From DASTWM01 sp035765855 (GTDB taxonomy: Bacteria; Chloroflexota; Chloroflexia; Chloroflexales; Roseiflexaceae), in assembly GCA_035765855.1 (NCBI GenBank), contig DASTWM010000542.1, positions 1 through 10,493 of the forward strand: a DNA stretch of 10,493 nucleotides. The letters run 5' to 3'. Below are positions 4,700 through 10,493 of this stretch, piece after piece. A model generated the notes under the pieces. The model saw only the letters and a program-made list of their open reading frames with translations. It did no database searches and had not been told where the DNA came from. The translations under genes were made by a program, and so were the position numbers. How positions within the stretch are numbered: position 1 is the first letter of the stretch; the number at the start of each line of letters is the position of its first letter.

Positions 4700-6946
4700 A
4701 TGATTATGACAACCACTGGCACACAACAGCTTCCGACAACGTCAACAACACAACAAACGCACACACGTTCGCGCGCCCGTACGATCATCATTGTCGGCGG
4801 CGCGTTGTTCGTGCTGGCCTTCGCGCTGCGGCTGTACCGGCTGGGCGCGCAAAGCCTGTGGCTGGACGAAGGCAGCACATGGGCTGAAGTCACGCGGCAT
4901 GGATGGGGCGCGCTGCTCGCCGATCTTGTTCGGCCAACTGCTGCCTACCCGCTGTATCACCTGCTGCTCAAAGGCTGGATCGGGCTGGCGGGCGATAGCG
5001 AGTGGGCGCTGCGCTTTCCGTCGGCGCTGGCGGGCGCGCTAACAGTGGTGATCATGTATTTGCTCGGATTGCAGAGCGCAGAGCGCAGAACCAAGAACCG
5101 AGAACCAGTCAGCAGTCGCCAGTCAGCAGGGTCCGTCCGTCCATTGTCGTTCGTCCATCGTCGTTCGTCCGTCATCTCCGCGCTCCTTTTTGCATGCTCA
5201 CCATTTGCAATCTGGCACGCCCAGGACGCCAAGGTGTACAGCATGGTCATGCTCGTCGCGGCGCTGCTCCTGCTGGCTGTGCTGCACGCGCTCAGAAGCA
5301 ACGTATGGCGAACATGGCTCGTCGTCGCCGGGCTGGCAGTGGTGGCGCTGCTGGTCCACCGGCTGCTGCTGCTGCCGCTGGCCGGGCTTGCGCTGGCATG
5401 CACGCTGGCGTTGCAACACTGGCGCTGGCGGCTTGCGGCGGGCGCGCTGGCGCTGGTATTCGCGGCGGCGGGCGTGTACGGACTGGCAAGCGCGGTGGTG
5501 ACGAACGGCTGGCAGGAAAGCGGCCATGTCGCTGCTGGGCCGCCGCTGGGCCTCTGGCTGACATTCGTTCATTTTAGCCTGGATCGCGGCGACATCGGCG
5601 GCTTTTTAGGATTGCCGCTGCTGGTCTGGCTCGCGCCGTTTATGGTGCTGACGTTGTGGGGCATGGCGCTGCTCGTGCGCGGCGCGTGGCATGGTGACAC
5701 GGCGGCGATAGTGGTGCTGTGCGCTTTCGCCGTACCGCTGGCGTTGTTCGCCGGGGCGCTGGCTTTCGCGCCAATTTACGAATCGCGCTACGCGACGGTG
5801 GCGTTTCCGGCGTGGATTATGGTCTTGACATGGCCGTTCAGAGAGCAAAGAATGGAGAACAAAGAACACAAACGAATTGCTCAGAACCTTAGTTTGTTCT
5901 TTATCCTTTGTTCTTTGTTCCTGATAAATGTTGCCGTGCTGCTCCAGCCGAAGCATGGGCTGTTCTCGGGCGCGCCGGTCAAGGAGGAGTGGCGGCAGGC
6001 AATCAACTATCTTGCTGGCGAGCTGCACCCCGACGATCTGCTGATTCTGCACCCGTACTACGCCGCGCCCATGTGGGAGTATTACGCGCCGCGCGTCACG
6101 CCCGACCCGTTGCCGCAGCCGGTGACGTTCAGTGATTACGGTCAAGGCGATTGTGTTGCGAATAATCAGGGCAATCCTTCGGCGATTCGTGAATGTTATC
6201 GCCGTCGCTATGAACAGCCATTCAACGCAGCAGCCGCTGGTAAAAAACGCGCGCTGTTGCTGATTGCGCCGGAGCATGCCGCCACAATTGACCGGCCAAA
6301 GACTATCGCCGATTTGCAAGCTGAAGGAATACCAGCCACAGAAGATGATCAGTATGGCTGGGTCGGTCTGCGTTTCCAAATCCCACAAAAGACTTGGCCA
6401 TGTGGCGGCGCGCGTTTTGTCGGCGTGCAGGTGATGTGCCAGAGCTATCCATCGTTCTTCGGTGAAACCGGCGCGGAGGCGATTCCGCAGCCTGCCGTGC
6501 CGCTCGAAGCGACGTTTGGCGGTGAGATTAAGCTGCGCGGCTACAGCATTACACCGCTTGGCGGCGCAGTGCGGCCCGGCGGCTCGCTGCCGATCACGCT
6601 GTACTGGCAGGCCGTCGCTAGGCCGACGCACAATGACAGCATGTTTTTGCACCTGTGCCGCGATTGTTCGCAGCCACCGCTGGCTGGCACCGACCTGCCG
6701 CCGCTCAACGGCTACCCGCCCGCCGGACTGACGACCACATGGCGCGTGGGCGACCCGGTTCATGACGAACGTGCGCTTGCCATTCCTGCGGACCTGCCGC
6801 CCGGACGCTACACGCTGCTCCTCGGCGTCCGCAATGCCGACGCCGACCCAACAGATCTCAGTACGCGCCTGCCAGTGACGCGCAGCACAGCGCCCGTGCT
6901 CGGCGACACGCGGCTGGCGCTTGGCGAGGTTGAGGTGAGCAAATGA
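4700..6946 (+). CDS. GT39/PMT_2-like membrane glycosyltransferase with C-terminal beta-sandwich domain
   Basis: 748 residues. After a Thr-rich cytoplasmic tail (1-28) comes the first membrane helix (29-48), then the GT-C acidic motif SLWLDEGSTW (52-61, D56-E57), expected to be the catalytic or metal site in the first outer loop. AYPLYHLLLKGW (82-93) follows, then several helices to about 415, with the family-typical SPFAIWHAQDAKVYS (167-181). Residues about 425-590 form an extracytoplasmic region. Residues about 605-748 look like the beta-sandwich often attached to such proteins (LRGYSITP, ITLYWQA, LPPGRYTLLLGV). Presumed role: transfer of a sugar from a polyprenyl-phosphate donor to an unknown acceptor at the outer membrane face. 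Odd: residues 126-158 and 381-408 are encoded by heptanucleotide tracts. The first replaces what is usually a short cytoplasmic loop. ATG 4706 is an alternative start; neither has a good Shine-Dalgarno site. Confidence 0.88.
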   Translation: MIMTTTGTQQLPTTSTTQQTHTRSRARTIIIVGGALFVLAFALRLYRLGAQSLWLDEGSTWAEVTRHGWGALLADLVRPTAAYPLYHLLLKGWIGLAGDSEWALRFPSALAGALTVVIMYLLGLQSAERRTKNREPVSSRQSAGSVRPLSFVHRRSSVISALLFACSPFAIWHAQDAKVYSMVMLVAALLLLAVLHALRSNVWRTWLVVAGLAVVALLVHRLLLLPLAGLALACTLALQHWRWRLAAGALALVFAAAGVYGLASAVVTNGWQESGHVAAGPPLGLWLTFVHFSLDRGDIGGFLGLPLLVWLAPFMVLTLWGMALLVRGAWHGDTAAIVVLCAFAVPLALFAGALAFAPIYESRYATVAFPAWIMVLTWPFREQRMENKEHKRIAQNLSLFFILCSLFLINVAVLLQPKHGLFSGAPVKEEWRQAINYLAGELHPDDLLILHPYYAAPMWEYYAPRVTPDPLPQPVTFSDYGQGDCVANNQGNPSAIRECYRRRYEQPFNAAAAGKKRALLLIAPEHAATIDRPKTIADLQAEGIPATEDDQYGWVGLRFQIPQKTWPCGGARFVGVQVMCQSYPSFFGETGAEAIPQPAVPLEATFGGEIKLRGYSITPLGGAVRPGGSLPITLYWQAVARPTHNDSMFLHLCRDCSQPPLAGTDLPPLNGYPPAGLTTTWRVGDPVHDERALAIPADLPPGRYTLLLGVRNADADPTDLSTRLPVTRSTAPVLGDTRLALGEVEVSK
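5071..5168 (+). repeat. Heptanucleotide tract A, inside the GT39-like gene
   Basis: About fourteen consecutive 7-base units keep one register from 5071 to 5168 while their sequence drifts: GCAGAGC twice, then GCAGAAC, later a CAGTCAG type, and finally CGTTCGT and CCATCGT types. The tract is read in frame as residues about 125-157 of the host protein, a basic, Ser/Arg-rich segment between two membrane helices. Since 7 is not a multiple of 3, the encoded peptide is not periodic, which shows the repeat arose at DNA level and was not selected as a protein repeat. Confidence 0.75.
5841..5922 (+). repeat. Heptanucleotide palindromic tract B, inside the GT39-like gene
   Basis: The left arm (5841-5873) is made of A/G-rich heptads of the AGAACAA type. 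The right arm (5892-5922) is made of TTTGTTC-type heptads and is its imperfect reverse complement (about three quarters matching by eye), with an 18-nt loop. It is read in frame as residues 381-408: the left arm gives a charged stretch (REQRMENKEHKR) and the right arm a hydrophobic one (LFFILCSLFL). The local base composition is far more AT-rich than the surrounding gene. Confidence 0.75.
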
Positions 6947-6954
6947 ACGCAGGA

Positions 6955-7046
6955 GCGTAAAACGTAAAGCGTAAAACATGCCCTGCTTACCACCTTTTTG
7001 TCACCGGCTCATTCGCTCTGCGCTCACCCGCTTTATACGTTACGCC
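6955..7046. repeat. Heptanucleotide palindromic tract C between convergent genes
   Basis: Directly after the stop of the GT39-like gene (6944-6946) come GCGTAAA (6955), ACGTAAA (6962) and GCGTAAA (6969). The far end (7030-7046, GCTTTATACGTTACGCC) is their imperfect inverted copy and contains the stop codon of the convergent GT2 gene (7040-7042). The middle holds CGCTCTGCGCTC (7014-7025), whose complement is identical to 5074-5085 in tract A. The inverted arms and a T5 run at 6995-6999 could serve as a weak two-way terminator. No other gene is visible in this 93-nt gap. Confidence 0.65.
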
Positions 7047-8203
7047 ACCGAGTCCACATCGCTGTAGCTGCGGCCTTTCCATGTCACGCCATGGCCGGTG
7101 ATGTGACAATACGCCGAGTTGAAAAAGATACCGATGAAGATCGCCGCGCCGACGCCGTGCAGCAGATAATCGCGCAGCGGCGTGCCACAAAAACTCCGCA
7201 CGCGCCAGCGCGTCCACAAGAGCAGGGCGATCGAACACAAATTGATGATCAGCGGGTCGGTCAGGTGATGGTTGAATTTCAGCGCGATCAGCGTCGCCCA
7301 CACCATCATGAATGGATTGACGGCGATGAGATACACGCCCACTGCACTGGCGAGCATGATCAGCATGTTGCGATTGAACGACAGGAAGTTATTTTTCGAC
7401 CAGCCCTCCCAAATGCCTTGCAGCGATGTGTACATGCGCGTGCTCAACAGGTGCGTGCCATCCATCATGAGGATTCGTTCGCCAGCACGCTTGAAATGCT
7501 GCGCCAGCATCTGATCTTCAAGCACTTCGTCGCGCACGGCGCTATGGCCGCCAATCCGCTCGTACGTTTCGCGCTCGACCAGAATAAACTGCCCGTTGGC
7601 CGTGGAGGAGCGATGGGACGGATCGTTGACATGCTGGAATGGATCGGCCACGACATTGAAGCCAATGATCACCGGCTGCACCACCCGTTCCCAGAAACTT
7701 TCAAGCTGCTGGCGCGCCCACAACGTCACCATGGTCGCCCCGCTGCGCTGCGCCGCCGCAAAAGCCGCGCTGAGCGCGCCGGAATGCAGCGTCATGTCGG
7801 CATCGACAAACAGCAGCCAGTCGCCGCGCGCCCGCTTCACGCCGGCATCAAGCGCATTGTTCTTGCCCGTCCAGCCCATGCGCATGGGTGTGCCAGTCAC
7901 CACGCGCAGCCGCCGATCTTCATCCTGAATATCCGCCAGAATGATCGGTGTCGCGTCCGTAGAGTCGTCGTCCACCGCAATCACCTCGATATACGGGTAA
8001 TCCTGGGCCAAAATCGAGCGTACGCAGCATTCGATGTTCGCCGCCTCGTTCCGGGCTGGAACAATGATCGAGATCAGCGGCGCGTGCGCGGCGGGCGCGG
8101 CGGCAGGCTGCAACACCTGCCGCCGCCGTAAAAAGAGCGTAGTCAGGACGGCAAACACCAGATTGGCCGCCACGCTGAGCAGCGTTAAAGTCCAGATCAG
8201 CAT
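7040..8203 (-). CDS. GT2-family membrane glycosyltransferase (CrtQ/HpnB-like)
   Basis: 387 residues: an N-terminal membrane anchor (3-25), a cytoplasmic GT-A domain (about 42-275), and two or three C-terminal helices (about 283-306, 311-330, 350-366). GT2 motifs are in order: ISIIVPARNEAANI (45-58), AVDDDSTD (76-83) for nucleotide binding, GWTGKNNALDAG (110-121), the metal-binding DAD (134-136), and E229-D230 as the candidate catalytic acidic pair. QGIWEGWSKN (262-271) lies where the family's Q/RxxRW-like motif falls, and WKGR (375-378) is near the end. GWxGKxxAl and the terminal WKGR are shared with the group acting on lipids such as carotenoid acids, hopanoids or glycerolipids, so a lipid acceptor is likely but unproven. 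AGGAG inside the preceding gene lies 5 nt before the ATG. The start overlaps the HAD gene by 7 nt, implying translational coupling; it is the last gene of the operon. Confidence 0.9.
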   Translation of the reverse strand: MLIWTLTLLSVAANLVFAVLTTLFLRRRQVLQPAAAPAAHAPLISIIVPARNEAANIECCVRSILAQDYPYIEVIAVDDDSTDATPIILADIQDEDRRLRVVTGTPMRMGWTGKNNALDAGVKRARGDWLLFVDADMTLHSGALSAAFAAAQRSGATMVTLWARQQLESFWERVVQPVIIGFNVVADPFQHVNDPSHRSSTANGQFILVERETYERIGGHSAVRDEVLEDQMLAQHFKRAGERILMMDGTHLLSTRMYTSLQGIWEGWSKNNFLSFNRNMLIMLASAVGVYLIAVNPFMMVWATLIALKFNHHLTDPLIINLCSIALLLWTRWRVRSFCGTPLRDYLLHGVGAAIFIGIFFNSAYCHITGHGVTWKGRSYSDVDSVA

Positions 8204-8877
8204 GCGTTCTCCTGCATCACGAGTGCTAATAATGATTCAAGATGTTCGATGATGGCGACCGGAGCCGGAACATCCTCCGGCAGCGTCTTATTCCACCGGT
8301 TGAACCAGACAAATGGCAGCCCCGCCGCAGCGGCACCAGGCAAGTCGTACTCCAACGAGTCACCGACGAACAGCGCTTCATCGGGCGCAACATTGAGTTC
8401 CGTGATCGCATGCTGAAAAATCGCCGGGTCAGGCTTATGAACCCCAAATTCCCCAGAAACCACCAACAAATCCATCCGTTCGGCCAAACCGAATCGCTCG
8501 ATCTTGTGACGCTGAATGTGCGACGGGCCGTTTGTAATCAGGCCAATCTTGTAACGCGAACGAAGTGTTTCCAACACCAACGCCGCATCTTCAGGAAGCG
8601 TCATATCGTCGAACCAGCCGCGCATGAACGCCGCGTGGGTCGCCGCAATCAGATCCTCGTCGGCAACGCCATGGCGGCGCAAAAAGTCGGGCCAGTGTTC
8701 CATCAGCACCCATTCGGCCACCGCCGCCTGGGCAAGCATCGCGCGGTCAATGCGTGGATCGCGCGCTACAACATCGTCAACAGCGCGGTTCAGGCGACCG
8801 ATCCAGAACGTACCGTAGTCATATAACGTATCATCAAGATCGAAAAGAACCGCGCGCAAATGTGGCAGGGTACCCAT
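8197..8877 (-). CDS. HAD-superfamily (subfamily IA) phosphatase
   Basis: 226 residues, a soluble cytoplasmic hydrolase of the usual HAD-IA length. Motif I is LFDLDDTLYD (11-20), with D13 the expected nucleophile and D15 the general acid. A helical cap follows at about 25-95. Motif II is LITNGP (113-118, T115), motif III is K148 in HKPDPAIF, and motif IV is GDSLEYDLPGAAAAG (172-186, D173 and D178). All catalytic residues are present, so it should be active on a small phosphate ester; the substrate is unknown. It resembles YjjG-type nucleotidases and other broad HAD phosphatases, but I would not assign one. The ATG at 8877 is 2 nt after the stop of the MBL-fold gene, with GAAGG within the end of that gene as ribosome site. 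It is the middle gene of the operon. Confidence 0.92.
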   Translation of the reverse strand: MGTLPHLRAVLFDLDDTLYDYGTFWIGRLNRAVDDVVARDPRIDRAMLAQAAVAEWVLMEHWPDFLRRHGVADEDLIAATHAAFMRGWFDDMTLPEDAALVLETLRSRYKIGLITNGPSHIQRHKIERFGLAERMDLLVVSGEFGVHKPDPAIFQHAITELNVAPDEALFVGDSLEYDLPGAAAAGLPFVWFNRWNKTLPEDVPAPVAIIEHLESLLALVMQENAC

Positions 8878-8879
8878 AG

Positions 8880-9851
8880 TTATGCCTTCGCTCGATAGCG
8901 CACAACGTCTGCTTCAATGCGCTCAGCACGCCCGCTATCGACAAGCTGTTCCAGGTGCGCCAGCGTTTCCGCCACCGCGAAGCGTGTCTGGTGCGATGAC
9001 AACATAGCCACTGGAAACAGAGACGTACAAATCTGCCATGCTGTTGCACCTGTGCCAGCCGCCGCCTGCGCCGCGTCGAGCCGCGCCGCGTGGTGCTGTT
9101 GCAATGCTGCGATCCGCTCTTGCCAGTTGGTAATCAGCATGCCATGCCCCGGCAGCGCGCGTTCAACATCGCATTGAGTCAGCCGCTGTAGGGAATGCAA
9201 GAATTCTGCCAAGGGCTTTCCCTGGCTCGTCGGCCAAATGCCGATATTGGGGGTGATTTTCATGAGCACGGTGTCGCCGCAGATCATGAGGCGCTCGTCG
9301 GCGCAGTACAATACCATGTGGCCGTCGCTGTGGCCGGGCGTGCAAAACGCATCGAAGCGCCGCCCGCCAATCTTAATCGGTCCCCCTTCAAGCGTGTGAA
9401 GCGCCGGATGCGGCCCGGTTTGCGCCCGCAGCGCGGCGATGTCGCCAAGCACCTGCTCGGTCAACGCCGCCGGAACGCCATGCTGCTGGAACATGATCAG
9501 CATGCGAGGATCGTTTTCGTCGCCGTTGCGCCACATCCATTCGGCGAAGCGCTGCTCGACGGCGGATGCGTAGACCGGCGCGCCGCTTTGTTCTGCCAGC
9601 CAGCCCGCCGCGCCGTAATGATCCGGGTGCGTATGCGTCAGAATAATCCGCTGGATGCCACGCCATGGCACCTGAAGCGCAGCGAGCGCCTGCTGCCATG
9701 TTTCGCGGCTCGACGGATAATTCAGCCCGGCGTCGATGACCGTCCAGCCGTCGCCGTCGCGCAGCAGGTAGCAGTTCATGCTGTTCAGCGCAAACGGCAA
9801 CGGCAGGCGCAGTTGATAGATGCCATCGGCGACTTGGTTTATAATTTCCAT
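8880..9851 (-). CDS. Metallo-beta-lactamase-fold hydrolase
   Basis: 323 residues, cytoplasmic, with a full set of binuclear metal ligands: THTHPDH (H73, H75, D77, H78), H174 in TPGHSDGH, D193 in ICGDTV, and H236 in LPGHG. About 75 further residues form a helical C-terminal tail (about 245-320). The early TVIDAGLNYPS (37-47) and GHSDGHMVLY are typical of the glyoxalase II-like branch with long C-terminal tails, which includes LACTB2-like and hydroxyacylglutathione-hydrolase-like proteins. It is expected to hydrolyse a thioester, ester or phosphodiester; the substrate is unknown. The ATG at 9851 is chosen because AAGGA stands 8 nt upstream; a longer frame to 10049 would run through the divergent gene. 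It is the first gene of the three-gene operon. Confidence 0.92.
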   Translation of the reverse strand: MEIINQVADGIYQLRLPLPFALNSMNCYLLRDGDGWTVIDAGLNYPSSRETWQQALAALQVPWRGIQRIILTHTHPDHYGAAGWLAEQSGAPVYASAVEQRFAEWMWRNGDENDPRMLIMFQQHGVPAALTEQVLGDIAALRAQTGPHPALHTLEGGPIKIGGRRFDAFCTPGHSDGHMVLYCADERLMICGDTVLMKITPNIGIWPTSQGKPLAEFLHSLQRLTQCDVERALPGHGMLITNWQERIAALQQHHAARLDAAQAAAGTGATAWQICTSLFPVAMLSSHQTRFAVAETLAHLEQLVDSGRAERIEADVVRYRAKA

Positions 9852-9895
9852 GCGAGCGTTCCTTTTCGTGTTGCATGACCATACAACTCTCGCCC

Positions 9896-9901
9896 ATTGT
9901 A
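9896..9901 (-). promoter_or_regulatory. Candidate -10 box (TACAAT) for the MBL-HAD-GT2 operon
   Basis: The minus strand reads TACAAT (five of six consensus bases) about 45 nt before the ATG at 9851, giving a leader of about 38 nt with the AAGGA site. No clear -35 or TGn extension is seen, so this is a weak call. Confidence 0.3.
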
Positions 9902-9936
9902 GCCGTTTTCGATACGGCTGGTAGAGCATGCCAGCC
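9901..9936 (+). promoter_or_regulatory. Two overlapping hairpins in the divergent spacer
   Basis: AGCCGT (9901-9906) pairs with ACGGCT (9914-9919), and GGCTGG (9916-9921) pairs with CCAGCC (9931-9936). The two stems share GGCT (9916-9919), so they exclude each other if transcribed. They lie between the operon and the IMPase-family gene, 9 nt before its AAGGA ribosome site (9945-9949). They could be a switchable leader or simply a palindromic operator. GATAAT at 9938-9943 is a possible -10 for the plus gene but would give an almost absent leader. Confidence 0.35.
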
Positions 9937-9954
9937 AGATAATAAAGGATTGTC

Positions 9955-10493
9955 ATGAGTGAAGTGAATTTGGATGAGGTTCGCAGTTGGGCAGCGCAGG
10001 CCGGAAACATTGCCATGAAGCACTTCCACAGCCTGGAAGTGCGCCGCAAGGCAGATCAGAGCGTGGTCACGCAGGCGGATGAGGAGATCGAGCAGTTCCT
10101 CACCGAGCGGATCGGCGCAACCTACCCGGAGCACGGTATCATTGGCGAGGAACACACGCGCCAGGGCTTGCAGCGCCCGTTTGTGTGGGCAATCGACCCG
10201 GTGGATGGCACCAGCGCATTTGTGGCCGGGCTAGCGCTGTGGGGCGTGTCGCTGGGTTTGCTGCACGCTCGGCAGCCGTACGCGGGCGTGATTCACCTGC
10301 CGATTATGGGCGATACGTACTGGGCCGCGCCCGGCGCAAACGCGCTCATGAACGGCCAGCCAATTCAGGTGGCAGCTGAGCGGGAATGGGACAGCGAGGA
10401 CTGGATCGGCATTCCTTCTGACGCGCACCACACGTTCGATATCGACTTCCCCGGAAAAACGCGGGCGCTCGGCAGCACGATCGCGCAATTCGC
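9955..10493 (+). CDS. Inositol-monophosphatase-family phosphatase, partial
   Basis: The first 179 residues of a Mg-dependent, Li-sensitive type phosphatase; the family's usual length is about 250-270, so roughly a third lies beyond the right edge. Metal-site residues visible are D42 in SVVTQAD, E65-E66 in IIGEEH, and D81 and D84 in WAIDPVDGTSAF. The later conserved Asp (in a W-D-x-A-like motif) is not in the window. RALGSTIAQF (170-179) matches the conserved R-x-x-GS segment. Candidate substrates in this family are inositol phosphate, histidinol phosphate, PAP/FBP and sugar phosphates. GTSAF in place of GTxNF points away from classical IMPase, perhaps towards a HisN-like member, but I cannot decide. 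The ATG at 9955 has AAGGA 5 nt upstream. It is divergent from the operon. Confidence 0.9.
   Translation, partial: MSEVNLDEVRSWAAQAGNIAMKHFHSLEVRRKADQSVVTQADEEIEQFLTERIGATYPEHGIIGEEHTRQGLQRPFVWAIDPVDGTSAFVAGLALWGVSLGLLHARQPYAGVIHLPIMGDTYWAAPGANALMNGQPIQVAAEREWDSEDWIGIPSDAHHTFDIDFPGKTRALGSTIAQF

Noticed and set aside
5071..5168. CRISPR array
   Set aside because: Units are 7 nt, contiguous and drifting, with no spacers and no cas genes nearby.
4700..6946. A pseudogene broken by repeat insertions
   Set aside because: The frame is intact through both tracts and conserved motifs continue on the far side to a complete C-terminal domain.
5606..6979. A 457-codon open frame antisense to the GT39-like gene
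   Set aside because: It has no family motifs, its peptide is His/Arg/Gln-rich in the manner of antisense GC-rich DNA, and the plus-strand frame carries clear GT-C and beta-sandwich motifs.
6998..8131. A 377-codon plus-strand open frame opposite the GT2 gene
   Set aside because: Antisense shadow: the minus-strand frame has all GT2 motifs and a coupled start, while this frame has low-complexity His/Arg content and no recognisable domain.
9852..10049. Longer N-terminus for the MBL-fold protein, from the ATG at 10049
   Set aside because: It would run antisense through the IMPase-family gene and its promoter region; AAGGA precedes the ATG at 9851.

Overview
The window (about 60% GC) looks like a chromosomal piece from a Chloroflexota bacterium, probably of the Chloroflexia. 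This placement is an inference. It rests on two large GT-C (GT39/ArnT-like) membrane glycosyltransferases with beta-sandwich accessory domains, a CpXC zinc-finger protein with helical 'YPxLL' repeats, and spacers built of degenerate heptanucleotides. There are nine protein genes, two of them cut by the window edges. I see no rRNA, tRNA, CRISPR array, transposase or phage gene. No stretch above 300 bases lacks a gene.

Layout. (i) 1-1567, minus: N-terminal 522 residues of a giant GT-C glycosyltransferase running off the left edge. (ii) 1731-2044, plus: an extended -10 promoter, a leader with a hairpin, and a 74-residue orphan protein. Its stop codon lies inside a perfect 28-bp inverted repeat (2035-2099). 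This acts, I infer, as a two-way terminator against the convergent next gene. (iii) 2101-3255, minus: iron-type alcohol dehydrogenase with its own promoter. (iv) 3336-4577, minus: CpXC-domain protein with three helical repeats. (v) 4700-6946, plus: a second GT39-like membrane glycosyltransferase with a C-terminal beta-sandwich. Its reading frame holds two heptad-repeat tracts (5071-5168 and 5841-5922), and a third lies just past its stop (6955-7046). (vi) 9851-7040, minus: a tight three-gene operon of metallo-beta-lactamase-fold hydrolase, HAD phosphatase and GT2 polytopic glycosyltransferase (2-nt gap, then 7-nt overlap). (vii) 9955-10493, plus: an inositol-monophosphatase-family enzyme, divergent from the operon and cut by the right edge.

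Functionally the window leans to cell-envelope glycosylation: two polyprenyl-phosphate-sugar-dependent GT-C enzymes and one GT2 enzyme. Several small-molecule hydrolases, one dehydrogenase and two proteins of unknown role accompany them. The ADH and CpXC genes show no clear link to the glycosylation genes.

The most unusual content is the family of heptanucleotide tracts. Two sit in frame inside one membrane-protein gene, where they encode basic, apparently cytoplasmic loops and perhaps part of a membrane helix. I see no evidence for a complete novel multigene defence or mobile system.
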